This document shows, in pieces, positions 9,168 through 18,795 of a DNA stretch of 64,000 bases. The notes under the pieces were generated by a model, which worked only from the letters and a program-made list of their open reading frames with translations, made no database searches and was not told where the DNA came from. The DNA comes from Clostridiales bacterium COT073_COT-073 (GTDB lineage Bacteria; Bacillota; Clostridia; Lachnospirales; Vallitaleaceae): assembly GCA_003858485.1 (NCBI GenBank), contig RQYD01000020.1, forward strand, positions 1 to 64,000, in the 5' to 3' direction. Every line of letters begins with the position of its first letter. The first letter of the stretch is position 1. The position numbers and the translations under genes are program-made.

Positions 9168-9286
9168 AACTGCCTCCTTTTCTGATGATTCATTCAATTT
9201 TCCAATGTTCCATTCCCGCCTCTTGCACAATCTTAATCAAAACGCTGGCTTGTGTTCTGCTCAGAAAGCCGCGAAAGTACTGGACA

Positions 9287-9508
9287 TTAAGTTGTAAAAG
9301 AACTGCCCACCAGTCCACTCATCTTATCTTTACCACACTCCATTTTGGCACTTGTGATCCGGGCAGTTTCCTGAATTGCTGCTTCATGTCCGGTTAATGC
9401 GGCAAATGGTGAAAATTGAGCTGCCCGGTCATATAATGACATTCTGGGATGTCTACTGGAAGTCGGATACGGCAAATCAATGATATCATCATAGCATTTA
9501 TTCTTCAT
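9287..9508 (-). CDS. Polymerase-linked YolD-type small protein, truncated
   Basis: A 73-residue protein. The core LPYPTSSRHPRMSLYDRAAQFSPFAALTGHEAAI-ETAR is the conserved head of a small protein family that commonly follows Y-family polymerase genes in Clostridia. Family members usually run well past 100 residues. Here the conserved part ends at ITSAKMEC, and the tail CGKDKMSGLVGSSFTT looks unrelated, so the 3' half was probably lost by frameshift or deletion. AAGGAG precedes the chosen ATG by six bases. It lies 95 bases downstream of the polymerase, on the same strand. Confidence 0.65.
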   Translation of the reverse strand: MKNKCYDDIIDLPYPTSSRHPRMSLYDRAAQFSPFAALTGHEAAIQETARITSAKMECGKDKMSGLVGSSFTT

Positions 9509-9603
9509 TTTCCACTCCTTCACCTTCTTTTAAGGCTTTTCCGCCATTTACTATTGAACATTGTTTTGACACATAATTTCCTGCCATACTGCCTTGACCA
9601 GGA

Positions 9604-11130
9604 TTAAGCTCTGTGTCCGCCGATTTGCATATTTCGATTTTGGGCAGTTGAGCCATCTTCTAAATTCATTCCTTTTAAAACTGCATTTTTCCCAAATTTC
9701 TTCTTGATCTTTAAAACCGCCTTTTGTATTTGTTTTTCCCGTTTCAGCACCATTTCTTCTTCCGCCTTTTGCTTTTGCTGCTGATCATAATCCGTAAATA
9801 AATCCAGTTGTTCATAATTTATCTTTTGAGCAATCATCTGCTCCGGCACCACTTGATTGGCCGAAATAGAAATCCGGCGAATCAATAAATCTTGATTGAC
9901 AATCTTGCCATACAGCTCAATTGCCGCTTGTGTAAGCCGTAGTCCGGAAGATGTCGTGTTTTTCAAACGAATACTGCCATGAGCATGTTTGGGAACTTGT
10001 CTGCCATAAGGGTCAATCGTAATCTCTCCTTTATATAGGTTTCGGCGTTCAGGATCTGCCAGATTACTCCTGTCATAGCCAACTGTCAGCATAAGCTGAT
10101 CGGTGGTCAAGCCTTTATCAACCAAATCAAGGGCCAGTAAATCCGCCATTTCTTTAATCACCAACTCCGCTTTTTCAAAAGAGTAGGGTTCTGATAATAC
10201 CTGGCCGGAAACCAAACTATGTGCCTTGGGTTGATAGGCTTTAATTTCTGCCATAGTACATGGCTCATAACCCCAGGCATGATCAATCAGTAATTCGGCA
10301 TTAACACCAAATAATTTATATAAAAGATCTTCATTGTAATATTCTGCTGTGGCACCAATGGAACATCTGGCAATATCTCCCATGGTATAAAGGCCGGCTG
10401 CTTCCAGTTTTTTGGTATATCCCCGGCCCACTCGCCAAAAATCAGTGAGCGGACGATGATGCCATAATTGCCGGCGATAAGATTTTTCATTCAATTCAGC
10501 AATTCTGGTGCCATCCGCATCCGGCTCAATATGTTTGGCGACAATATCCATTGCTATTTTAGCCAGATAAAGATTGGTTCCTATTCCAGCCGCTGCCGTA
10601 ATTCCGGTTGTTTGCAAAACATCTAAAACAATAGTTTTGGCAAGCTCTCTTGGGGTCATGCGATATATTTTCAAATAGGCTGAAATATCCATAAATACTT
10701 CATCAATCGAATATACATGCATATCCTCCGGAGCAATATACTTTAAATATACCTTATAAATTCTGGTACTATATTCAATATAATAAGCCATTCGGGGTGG
10801 TGCAACCAAATAATCTGCTTGCAGTGCCGGATTCTTTTTTAATTCTGAATCCTGATAAGATGAACTGATAAAGCATTGATTTGGTGCCTTCAATAAACGT
10901 TTGGCATTGATTTTTTTCATTTGTTGAACTACCTCAAATAGCCGCGGCCGGCCGGAAATTCCATAGGCCTTAAGCGAAGGCGAAACCGCCAGGCAAATTG
11001 TCTTTTCTGTCCGGGCAGCATCAGCAATAACCATATTGGTAGTCAAAGGGTCCAAATTGCGTTCTATGCATTCTACAGAGGCATAAAATGATTTTAAGTC
11101 TATGGCCAGATAAGTTTTCTTCGTTTCCAT
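9604..11130 (-). CDS. Y-family translesion DNA polymerase (UmuC/DinB-like)
   Basis: A 508-residue polymerase. The palm motifs are intact: DLKSFYASVE near the N-terminus and YSIDEVFMD with the catalytic Asp-Glu pair near residue 150. An HhH-like region and a little-finger domain follow. The C-terminal region contains QLDLF, a beta-clamp binding pentapeptide. The protein bypasses DNA lesions at the replication fork. I chose the ATG giving METKKTYLAIDLKSF, with a GAGGA site upstream. A LexA-type box lies over the promoter, so SOS induction is expected. Confidence 0.92.
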   Translation of the reverse strand: METKKTYLAIDLKSFYASVECIERNLDPLTTNMVIADAARTEKTICLAVSPSLKAYGISGRPRLFEVVQQMKKINAKRLLKAPNQCFISSSYQDSELKKNPALQADYLVAPPRMAYYIEYSTRIYKVYLKYIAPEDMHVYSIDEVFMDISAYLKIYRMTPRELAKTIVLDVLQTTGITAAAGIGTNLYLAKIAMDIVAKHIEPDADGTRIAELNEKSYRRQLWHHRPLTDFWRVGRGYTKKLEAAGLYTMGDIARCSIGATAEYYNEDLLYKLFGVNAELLIDHAWGYEPCTMAEIKAYQPKAHSLVSGQVLSEPYSFEKAELVIKEMADLLALDLVDKGLTTDQLMLTVGYDRSNLADPERRNLYKGEITIDPYGRQVPKHAHGSIRLKNTTSSGLRLTQAAIELYGKIVNQDLLIRRISISANQVVPEQMIAQKINYEQLDLFTDYDQQQKQKAEEEMVLKREKQIQKAVLKIKKKFGKNAVLKGMNLEDGSTAQNRNMQIGGHRA

Positions 11131-11180
11131 AGCATGTTCCTCTAATCCATTATGATAATATGAATGATTTCTTTTCATTC

Positions 11181-11209
11181 ATATTATCATAAGAACATAT
11201 GTTTGTCAA
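11181..11209 (-). promoter_or_regulatory. Polymerase promoter with LexA (SOS) box
   Basis: Minus-strand TTGACA (11209-11204), 17-bp spacer and TAATAT (11186-11181). The sequence AGAACATATGTTTG at 11192-11205 differs at one core position from the Gram-positive LexA consensus GAAC-N4-GTTC. It overlaps the end of the -35 element and the spacer, a classic repressing position. Confidence 0.75.
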
Positions 11210-11311
11210 TATAGCCAAAAACCCCGATTTTTAAGGTGAATTAAGATAATCTCTTGACTTTTTAATTTATGTTGTCAGCTCTCTTAAATTTGCCATGATT
11301 TCCTGTATATT

Positions 11312-11357
11312 AAAATTCCACTGCATTATTTTCTGCAAAATAATACAATGGAATTTT
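11312..11357 (-). terminator. Terminator after sugar ABC operon
   Basis: Inverted repeat AAAATTCCA / TGGAATTTT with additional pairing ATTATTTT / AAAATAAT inside, about 60 bases beyond the last permease stop. On the minus strand the stem ends in a T-rich run. Confidence 0.65.
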
Positions 11358-11420
11358 ATCATTTATTTATAATGGTGTCAATTCTTCCTATTGTCAGCCA
11401 CCGATAACCCTGCCTATCAG

Positions 11421-12389
11421 CTATGCCCGAACCGGCTTGGCCCGGTTATAAACTCCCAATAAGATAATTAAAATTACACCCATGATCAGATTTTTCATAC
11501 TGGGTGAAACCGAAAGCACAGCCAGACCATTACTGAGCACGATCAAAAGCAAGGCTCCGGCTGCCGTTCCGGCATAGCTACCCTTACCGCCGGCTAATAG
11601 GGTACCGCCAATTACTACCGCTACAATGGTATCAATTGTCATACCATCAAAAGCTCCACATTTAATATAACCAGAATTACCAGCCCCAATAAAACCAGCA
11701 ATACCGGATAAAATACCAGCCATCATATAATTGATTACCTTTAACCGGGTTGTCCGGATTCCGGTTAATTGAGCTGCCCGGTTATTATTACCAATTAAAA
11801 AAATCTGCTGGCCATACCGGGTCCGGTTCATCAGCCAAAAAATCAAGGCATACATACCCAGGGCAAAAAAAGAAATCACCGGAAAAACCTGAAATAATCT
11901 TTCGGTCATAAAGGACTTATAAATCAAAGAAACAGATGTAAATTCCGGAGTTCCGCCAGTCATAACATATTGCAGCCGATTTACCACATTTGAAATATAT
12001 AAGGTGACAACCATTGGCGGTAATCCTGCTTTTACTGCTCCAAGTCCATTGCATAGTCCAATAATTGCGCCTACTCCAATGGCTGCTAAAATCGCAATTA
12101 CAAAAAGCATTGGATCTTCCCGGCCACGTAAAATGCCGACTGTCACAATCGCTGCCATTGACATCGTTGCCCCTACTGACATATCAATCCCATCGGCAAT
12201 AATCACCAAAGTCTGGCCGGCAGCGGCAATGGTCAGCATTGACATCAGTGATAAAATGCTGCCGAATGCATTGACATTTAATGATTTGGGATTTAATGCA
12301 ATTGTAACAACAAAAATCAACAGCGAAAGCAGCAAAGCCATTCCAATTTGATTGTTTTTGACAAAATAATAAACTTTATTTTTATTCAT
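11421..12389 (-). CDS. Sugar ABC transporter permease (RbsC family), second
   Basis: A 322-residue polytopic membrane protein. The motifs GQTLVIIADGIDMSVGA and, later, IGGTLLAGGKGSYAGTAAGALL are diagnostic of the RbsC/AraH/XylH permease family (BPD_transp_2). It is one half of a heterodimeric permease with the gene just upstream, whose stop it overlaps by 8 bases. Last gene of the import operon and followed by a hairpin terminator. Confidence 0.9.
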   Translation of the reverse strand: MNKNKVYYFVKNNQIGMALLLSLLIFVVTIALNPKSLNVNAFGSILSLMSMLTIAAAGQTLVIIADGIDMSVGATMSMAAIVTVGILRGREDPMLFVIAILAAIGVGAIIGLCNGLGAVKAGLPPMVVTLYISNVVNRLQYVMTGGTPEFTSVSLIYKSFMTERLFQVFPVISFFALGMYALIFWLMNRTRYGQQIFLIGNNNRAAQLTGIRTTRLKVINYMMAGILSGIAGFIGAGNSGYIKCGAFDGMTIDTIVAVVIGGTLLAGGKGSYAGTAAGALLLIVLSNGLAVLSVSPSMKNLIMGVILIILLGVYNRAKPVRA

Positions 12390-13440
12390 CTGCTTTCGCC
12401 CCCTTTATCTGTTTTTTCAATCCACTGATAAAAGTTGTTCGCTGTGCCCGAATAGCAAAAATCGTAACTACCAGGCCAAGTAAAATGATAATATCTGAAA
12501 ACAAATTATGCCAATAAGTATTGTAATTCACTCCGGTGGCCTTGGAAATCATGGTAAACACCTTTGGTACAGTGGTTTGTACTAAAATTTGAAATCCTAC
12601 CCCATAGACTGCCGAAGCCATATTTCCCCAGCCACCGGCCAAAGAGATCCCACCTAAAATACAGGCACTGATACTTTGCAGCCCATAAATTTCACCGGTA
12701 ATCGGATTGCCCGTAGTATAAGCGGCGGTATAGCACAATCCGGCCAAACCAGTAAAAAAACCGGCCAAAGCATATATTTTAATCTTAATGGCAGTGGTAT
12801 GAATACCAGTTGCATAAGCATTGCGCTCATTTCCGCCAATAGCATAAACGGCCTTTATCAGAGGCGTTTTTTCCAAATACAGCCATATGCCATACATGAC
12901 TGCCAATAAAATCAAACTAAATGGTATGAATCCAAAAAGCATCGAATCAAACACCTGATTGGCTATCGCCGGTACTTTTCCGCCCGGTTTGGGAGCAATC
13001 AGCAAATTAATGCCTTTAATTACATAAATCATGGCAAAGCCTGCTAATAGCGGTGGAATCCGTAAACAGGAAACAATTACACCATTGAGCACAGCCAGTA
13101 AAATGGTAGCCAATAATGCAATCAGCCAGGCAACTGGAGTGGGAAGTCCCAATATTTCCGGCAGCATGGCTGCCAACACATTGGCAAAACTCATCTGCAT
13201 ACCAATGGAAATATCAATAATTCCCATCAGCATTAAAAAAGCCTGACCCATCGTAACTAAGATCAAAGGACTAAAGCTCTTAAACAAAGACATGAAATTC
13301 CGATATGTCTTAATGCTCCAAAAGCTCTCCGGTGCTTGTAAATACTGGACTCCAAAATAAACAATCAGAAATAAGAAAAATAAAATCATACCGGAAAACG
13401 CCGGCGAGCGTTTAATTTGGTTAATTTTTTGATTCATCAT
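12382..13440 (-). CDS. Sugar ABC transporter permease (RbsC family), first
   Basis: A 352-residue permease of the RbsC-type family with ILVTMGQAFLMLMGIIDISIGM and the later CILGGISLAGGWGNM signature. The ATG pair at 13440/13437 is preceded by AAAGGA and overlaps the end of the ATPase gene by 20 bases; an earlier in-frame start would add 26 hydrophilic residues and looks spurious. Two different permeases suggest a heterodimer, as in several pentose, autoinducer-2 and nucleoside importers. Confidence 0.88.
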   Translation of the reverse strand: MMNQKINQIKRSPAFSGMILFFLFLIVYFGVQYLQAPESFWSIKTYRNFMSLFKSFSPLILVTMGQAFLMLMGIIDISIGMQMSFANVLAAMLPEILGLPTPVAWLIALLATILLAVLNGVIVSCLRIPPLLAGFAMIYVIKGINLLIAPKPGGKVPAIANQVFDSMLFGFIPFSLILLAVMYGIWLYLEKTPLIKAVYAIGGNERNAYATGIHTTAIKIKIYALAGFFTGLAGLCYTAAYTTGNPITGEIYGLQSISACILGGISLAGGWGNMASAVYGVGFQILVQTTVPKVFTMISKATGVNYNTYWHNLFSDIIILLGLVVTIFAIRAQRTTFISGLKKQIKGAKADE

Positions 13441-14962
13441 CCTGTTTTCCTTTCTCTTCCTGTTTTTGGTGAATTCCCAGCATTGCTGCCACCAATTTTT
13501 CTTCCCTTCTGTCATCACCGGCTAATAATGCACTAATTTGACCCTCATAAAAAATATAAATTCGATCAGCAATTTCTAAAAGTTCTTCATTATCACTGGA
13601 CACATAAATAATACTCATTCCTCTTTCTGTGCATTCTCTTAAAATCCGGTGAATTTCCCGGCGTGAATTAATGTCAACGCCTTTAGTCGGATCATCCAAC
13701 AGCAGCAATTTGGGCGACAGTGCAATCCAGCGGCCAACCACCAGCTTTTGCTGATTGCCGCCGGACAGAGAATTGGCTGGATGCCGTAAACCGCCGGCAA
13801 CAACTCCATACTTTTGCATGGCTGATTTGGCAAAACTATCTATTTCCTTTGGACTTAAATAAGCAAACAGCTTTCCTCTGGCAGTATTACCGGCAAATAA
13901 ATTTTCAGCCACACTGCGTAGTGGGAAAATACTTTCACGGCCACGATCTCCGGAGATAAAGCCAATTTCATCAGATACCGCATCCGCCGCCTGCTTATAC
14001 CGGATCTCCTTACCTTGATATATCATTTTACCGGCAGTATAGTTATGGTCACCCAAAATTACCCGAATAAATTCCGATTGCCCCTGTCCATCCAAACCTC
14101 CAATTCCGACAATTTCTCCCTGGTAGGCCTGAAAATTAACATTTTTTAATTTTGGTGGCATGGCCATGTCTTTAACATCCAAAAGCAATTGCAGATGATG
14201 GTTTTTTTCTTTTGTTTCCTGCTTTCCGATTTCTTTATCCGGATACTTGCCGGTCATATGAAAAACAATTTCATCTAAGTCAAGTTGATTGACATTTCCT
14301 TCAGCCACAGTTTCCCCGCTTTTTAAAATCGTGCACCCGTCACATATCCGGAAAATTTCGCTCATTCGATGTGTCACAATAATAATTGAGGTTCCTTCGG
14401 CTTTTAATTTTTTAAGTACAGAAAAAACAATTTCTACTTCATCGGCATGCAAAGAGGCAGTAGCTTCATCTAAAATCAAAATTCTCGGTTTCATCGCCAG
14501 AGCTTTGGCAATTTCAATCATACTTTGAGTTGATGGCATTAAAAGCTCCACTGGCGCATCCGGTGATACATCAATTTGCAGTTCATTTAAATAATATTCT
14601 GCCATTTCTCTGGATTTTTTTTCATCTATCTGCCCATTTTTTTTGCATGGAGAAAGTGTGAGCATAATATTGTCAATAACACTCATTTTAGGGATCAAAC
14701 TAAAGTCTTGATATGCTACGGCAATTCCATGTTTGCGTGCATCGGCCGAGCTTTTAATTTGCACCGCCTCCCCATCAATATAAATTTCCCCGCCAGTTGG
14801 ATTGACCAGGCCGCTCAGTACCTTAACTAAAGTTGATTTACCTGAGCCATTGCTGCCCAGCAGTGCCATAATTTCACCTTTCTCAACCTTTAAATGAGCG
14901 TGATTTAAAGCCTGCACAGCCTCAAAATTTTTACTGATATTTCTCATTTCCAGCATTTGCAT
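13421..14962 (-). CDS. Sugar ABC transporter ATP-binding protein (RbsA/MglA type)
   Basis: A 513-residue duplicated ATPase. The first domain has Walker A GSNGSGKST and Walker B ILILDEATASLH. The second has a degenerate Walker A (GLDGQGQSE) but a good LSGGNQQK signature and LLLLDDPTKGVD. This pattern of one competent and one degenerate site is normal for RbsA/MglA proteins. It energises import by the two downstream permeases. The start may be at codon 1 or at the ATG two codons later, which lies at a better distance from AGGGGAC. Confidence 0.92.
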   Translation of the reverse strand: MQMLEMRNISKNFEAVQALNHAHLKVEKGEIMALLGSNGSGKSTLVKVLSGLVNPTGGEIYIDGEAVQIKSSADARKHGIAVAYQDFSLIPKMSVIDNIMLTLSPCKKNGQIDEKKSREMAEYYLNELQIDVSPDAPVELLMPSTQSMIEIAKALAMKPRILILDEATASLHADEVEIVFSVLKKLKAEGTSIIIVTHRMSEIFRICDGCTILKSGETVAEGNVNQLDLDEIVFHMTGKYPDKEIGKQETKEKNHHLQLLLDVKDMAMPPKLKNVNFQAYQGEIVGIGGLDGQGQSEFIRVILGDHNYTAGKMIYQGKEIRYKQAADAVSDEIGFISGDRGRESIFPLRSVAENLFAGNTARGKLFAYLSPKEIDSFAKSAMQKYGVVAGGLRHPANSLSGGNQQKLVVGRWIALSPKLLLLDDPTKGVDINSRREIHRILRECTERGMSIIYVSSDNEELLEIADRIYIFYEGQISALLAGDDRREEKLVAAMLGIHQKQEEKGKQDDESKN

Positions 14963-14991
14963 GTCCCCTGTTTCATATTCTTTTCCGGTTT

Positions 14992-15017
14992 AAGAGCCTC
15001 CGCCATGGGAGGCTCTT
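14992..15017 (-). promoter_or_regulatory. Intra-operon hairpin
   Basis: Perfect 10-bp stem AAGAGCCTCC / GGAGGCTCTT with a 6-nt loop in the 138-base gap between the binding-protein gene and the ATPase gene. No T-run follows on the minus strand, so it is more likely an mRNA-stabilising or partial attenuation element than a full terminator. Such elements commonly give an excess of binding protein. Confidence 0.6.
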
Positions 15018-15100
15018 GGTAATATAATTGCAAATTATTTGCACAAACACTTAATTTTTACAAATACAGTTTTTGCCATATTTGTTTTAGATCAACTTAA

Positions 15101-16264
15101 TTATTTAAAATATGCTGCTTTCGCTTCTTCAACACTCATGAAAGAAGATACTGAAGTGGAGTCCGGCAGATCAGCAATACTTTCCAATCTCTCTTTTTGA
15201 TTTTCATGGGTCATGATCCATTGCGGAGTATAATAGATCAAATTATTGCCGCTCATTTTACCCGGATCCAGCTCATGGCCCTGGCGAATATTAATGGCAA
15301 TGGCTAAGGCAGTTGCACCGATTCCCGGAGGATTCTCCACTACAATAAACGGAAAGGCTTCTTTATCTTCATTAACCTTTGCAATCCGGCGAATCCAGGA
15401 TACTTCTTCTGACGAAGTGATGCACTTAGGAAAGTCAATCTTAGATTCTTCAATTGCATCCATGATACCATTGGCACCTTCCTGGTTAATAATTCCATCA
15501 AATTCAAGACCAGATGCAATAATTTCATTCATCAGCTGTTTGGCTTCAATATCACTCCAGTTATGGGCAACCGTCTTGACAATTTCAATTCCGGCTTCTG
15601 GTAATTTCTTTTTCCAGACTTCACTCCGGATTTCTGAAGCTGAGTTACCGTCAATACCATTAAATTGAACAACTTTTGCACCTTTGCCTAAAGTTTTAAT
15701 CACATAGTCGGCTTGAATTTCCGCCCATGCTGCCTGATCTACCACCACATTTAAAATCTTATCCGAATCATAAATACAATCGGCATTAATATAGGTGATT
15801 CCTGCATCAGCTGCTTTTTGAATTAAAGCATCCAGACCCGAAGCCGCAATCGGATTAACAATGATAATATCATAGCCTTCATTAATGGATTGCTCAATTT
15901 GCTGAGCCTCTAATGCCGGGTCATTATTGGCTACAAAACTGTCAAACTGACTGATTAATCCCATTTCTTTAGCTTTCTGGGCAGCCGCTGCAATTTGCGT
16001 TTCATAAACCGCCCGATAGGGATTGCCTTCAATCATGGCATTATGCGAGGCAACACGCAATCCTTTTTTCTCGGCTGGAGCTTCTTGCTTTTGTTCCGGC
16101 TGTTTCTCTGCTTGCTTTTCCGGTTGCTTTTCTTCTGGCTTTGGCTGCTCTTTTTGTGTGGTCTGCTCTTTGCTTTCTTCCTTTTTGTCAGCTTTCGGCC
16201 CACATCCGGCAAACATTGTGCCAATCAGCAAAACCGCCAAAAATAAGCTCAATGCTTTCTTCAT
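15101..16264 (-). CDS. Sugar-binding lipoprotein of ABC importer
   Basis: A 387-residue lipoprotein. Signal peptide with lipobox LIGTMFAGC, lipidated at about Cys-21, then a long Lys/Glu/Gln/Pro-rich linker (about residues 24-67), then a periplasmic-binding-protein type I fold (Peripla_BP_4-like) with the segment NEGYDIIIVNPIAASGLDALI. It captures the ligand outside the membrane for the downstream permeases. The very repetitive linker (repeats of KQPE/EKQ) is unusually long. The ligand is unknown; the adjacent isomerase and Gfo/Idh genes suggest a sugar, polyol or glycoside. Confidence 0.9.
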   Translation of the reverse strand: MKKALSLFLAVLLIGTMFAGCGPKADKKEESKEQTTQKEQPKPEEKQPEKQAEKQPEQKQEAPAEKKGLRVASHNAMIEGNPYRAVYETQIAAAAQKAKEMGLISQFDSFVANNDPALEAQQIEQSINEGYDIIIVNPIAASGLDALIQKAADAGITYINADCIYDSDKILNVVVDQAAWAEIQADYVIKTLGKGAKVVQFNGIDGNSASEIRSEVWKKKLPEAGIEIVKTVAHNWSDIEAKQLMNEIIASGLEFDGIINQEGANGIMDAIEESKIDFPKCITSSEEVSWIRRIAKVNEDKEAFPFIVVENPPGIGATALAIAINIRQGHELDPGKMSGNNLIYYTPQWIMTHENQKERLESIADLPDSTSVSSFMSVEEAKAAYFK

Positions 16265-16424
16265 AAAAATCCTCCTTTTTTTTGCTTGTTTTTTATTTTA
16301 TTTTCACCTTCTTTTTCAAAATGTCTGGCTTTGGCTTAAAACACTCAATCACTCAATATTAGGACACCAAATGCTTTCATCCGAAACAGAAGATGAAAAT
16401 TGTAACCTTGATTCTTATTATTTT

Positions 16425-17339
16425 TTAAAGATAATTTCTCATAAAACGATAACTTTGCTTAATTCCGCTTTTGACATCTTCAATTGAGCCTTCATAAGAA
16501 CGGTCTTCCACCTCAATACAAGCCGGCCCTTGATAGCGAATATCATTCAGCGCAGAACATAATTTTGCAAAATCAACCCCGCCTAATCCCGGTAGCTTAG
16601 GCGAATGCCATAAACTGGGATAAGAAAAAATACCATATTCATTTAATTTTTCCTGATAAATTTGAATGTCTTTAAAGTGAACATGAAAAATTTTATCTTT
16701 AAAGTCATACACCGGTTTAATATAATCTGCCTGGATCAAATAAGGATGGGAAGGATCATAGTTAAGGCCAAAATAATCACTGGGAATTCGACTAAACATT
16801 TGTTTCCATATATAAGGAGTACTGGCCAAATTATTGCCTCCCGGCCATTCATCTGCAGTATAAAGCATTGGGCAGTTTTCAATGGCAATTCTGACCTTTT
16901 TTCCCTCAGCATAACGAATAATCGGTGTCCAAACTTTTTCAAATAAATCCAGATTTTCATCAACTGTCTTATTCTTATCTTTACCAATGAAAGTAGTTAC
17001 CATGTTGATTCCCATTTTAGCTGATGTATCAATTAAACGATAAAGATGTGAAATTGCCACCTCAGCCGCTTCCTGATTGGCATCCAACGGATTTGGATAG
17101 TAGCCGAGACTGCTGATTTCCACTCCCTTTTCCTTGGCATAATTTAAATAATAGCCCATTTTTTCTTCTGTTAATTCATCCATATCAATATGGGTCACAC
17201 CAGCATAGCGGCGATTTGCCTTGCCCTTTGGCCAGCAGCAAACTTCAACACAGGCAAAGCCAACTTCAGCTGCAAAATCAAATACTTCTTCAAAAGTAAA
17301 GTCAGGTAAAATAGCTGATACCAGTCCTAATTTCATCAT
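16425..17339 (-). CDS. Sugar phosphate isomerase/epimerase (AP_endonuc_2 fold)
   Basis: A 304-residue TIM-barrel protein of the IolE/xylose isomerase-like family. Metal-binding residues can be picked out in AIENCPM (Glu), NYDPSHP (Asp/His), FHVHFKD (His) and CIEVED (Glu). Enzymes of this family catalyse isomerisation, epimerisation or dehydration of sugars or keto-inositols. It lies between the transporter genes and a Gfo/Idh dehydrogenase, a pairing typical of inositol-like and 3-keto-sugar routes. The exact substrate is not readable. Confidence 0.85.
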   Translation of the reverse strand: MMKLGLVSAILPDFTFEEVFDFAAEVGFACVEVCCWPKGKANRRYAGVTHIDMDELTEEKMGYYLNYAKEKGVEISSLGYYPNPLDANQEAAEVAISHLYRLIDTSAKMGINMVTTFIGKDKNKTVDENLDLFEKVWTPIIRYAEGKKVRIAIENCPMLYTADEWPGGNNLASTPYIWKQMFSRIPSDYFGLNYDPSHPYLIQADYIKPVYDFKDKIFHVHFKDIQIYQEKLNEYGIFSYPSLWHSPKLPGLGGVDFAKLCSALNDIRYQGPACIEVEDRSYEGSIEDVKSGIKQSYRFMRNYL

Positions 17340-17392
17340 CTTCTTTCCTTTCTGCCAAGTTATTCTTGGAGCTTTTTTAATGCCATTGCTAT

Positions 17393-17545
17393 TAACTCAA
17401 CTTGCCCACACTCCCTGGAACAGTCTTTTTTATGGCGTATGCCGCGAAAGCCATCTTACGAAGTATGTGACGAAAGTGGTGGAACCCATGTGCCCACTCT
17501 CCAGAACGGGATAAGGCCAAAAAAGACTGTGGGAAAGTTGAGTTA
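17393..17545. repeat. MITE-like inverted-repeat element, copy 1
   Basis: About 153 bp bounded by TAACTCAAC and GTTGAGTTA. Subterminal CAGTCTTTTTT on the left pairs with AAAAAAGACTG on the right. The interior (CGCGAAAGCCATCTTACGAA, GGTGGAACCCATGTGC) is shared, in the opposite orientation, with the copy at 22200-22395. It lies between the isomerase and dehydrogenase genes and has no coding capacity. Confidence 0.75.
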
Positions 17546-17664
17546 TTAAATTTCAGGTTATCATGTTAGCCCGCCTTCTGTCGGACTGACATTTCGTTTT
17601 TAGAGAAACGCACAAATGATGGGAGCGCTTTTGACTCACACATATTTATGCCTGCCACTTCAAC

Positions 17665-18795
17665 TTATTCATCCACCGAAATCCAGCGTTTTTCTCTGGC
17701 GCTTTGAATGATTTTTTCACCCAGATACATTTCCCGGTAGCCAGTTTCAAAGTCGCCATACTCTCCGGTTTTTCCACTGGCAATCCGGTCATAAATCTGC
17801 CTGAAATTCTGTTTAAAGGAATCTGCAAATCCTTCTACATGGCCACCTGGGTAACTGCTAAGAATAGCAGTCTTAGGTGCTAAAATGGAAGGATCTTTGG
17901 CATAAATCTGATTCGCTTCTCCACGCTTGCCAATCCACAAGCTATTGGAATTTTCAGAATCCCACTCAACGGCACATTTTGAGCCGCCAATGGCCAGAGT
18001 CATTTGATTTTTCCGGCCAGCAAATACCTGGCTGATATGACAACAGGCATGTGCTCCATTATTCATATGAAACAACACAGCTGCATAGTCTTCTGTATCA
18101 ATCGGTACCTCTTCATAATCATCAGGACGTAAGGACATACCTGAATAAGTATCAATACTCTTTTTCGGTTTTTTACGTGTTTTATGGAAGGTGGCAAAAT
18201 CAGCCAATACTTCTACTACTTTCAAGCCAGTAACAAATTCCACTAAATCAATCCAATGACTGCCAATATCCGCAAAAGCTCTGGAAGCGCCGGAAGCTTC
18301 TTTTTCCAACCGCCAGTTATAATCGGTATCAAAATACAACCAATCCTGTAAATAACCGCCATGAATGGTATAGATATTTCCAACTTCACCATTTTTAACC
18401 ATTTCCCTCATTTGATAGGCCATTGGATAAAAGCGATAATTAAAATTCATAGCATGAATGACCCCTTTTTCACGTGCCAGAGTTCTGAGTTCATTGGCTT
18501 CCTGCAAAGTATAAGTCATCGGTTTTTCGCACAATACGTGAATTCCTTTTTCAATTGCATATTTGGCAATCTGATAATGTGTATTATTGGGTGTGCAAAT
18601 ATGAACACAATCCGGTTTTTCTTTATCTATCATTTCTTTGTAGTCATGATAGCCTTTGGGAACAAAAAGCTGTTTTGCTTTTTCTTCCGGCTCTGTTCGG
18701 TCAGCCAAAGCCACCACTTCAACATCACCCAAACGGCGAAGCTGTTCAATGTGAACTGCTCCGATAAACCCAATTCCAATAACTGCTGCTTTCAT
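17665..18795 (-). CDS. Gfo/Idh/MocA-family oxidoreductase
   Basis: A 376-residue NAD(P)-dependent dehydrogenase. N-terminal Rossmann motif VIGIGFIGAVH, the family hallmark LCEKPMT with the catalytic Lys near residue 95, and DIGSHWIDL in the C-terminal domain carrying the GxHxxD active-site motif. It oxidises a hydroxyl of a sugar, inositol or glycoside. First gene of the leftward unit that continues with the isomerase and the ABC importer, although a MITE-like repeat sits behind it and could affect read-through. Confidence 0.9.
   Translation of the reverse strand: MKAAVIGIGFIGAVHIEQLRRLGDVEVVALADRTEPEEKAKQLFVPKGYHDYKEMIDKEKPDCVHICTPNNTHYQIAKYAIEKGIHVLCEKPMTYTLQEANELRTLAREKGVIHAMNFNYRFYPMAYQMREMVKNGEVGNIYTIHGGYLQDWLYFDTDYNWRLEKEASGASRAFADIGSHWIDLVEFVTGLKVVEVLADFATFHKTRKKPKKSIDTYSGMSLRPDDYEEVPIDTEDYAAVLFHMNNGAHACCHISQVFAGRKNQMTLAIGGSKCAVEWDSENSNSLWIGKRGEANQIYAKDPSILAPKTAILSSYPGGHVEGFADSFKQNFRQIYDRIASGKTGEYGDFETGYREMYLGEKIIQSAREKRWISVDE

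Noticed and set aside
15995-16487. + strand frames opposite the binding-protein linker
   Set aside because: Shadow of the repetitive Lys/Glu/Gln linker codons of the lipoprotein.
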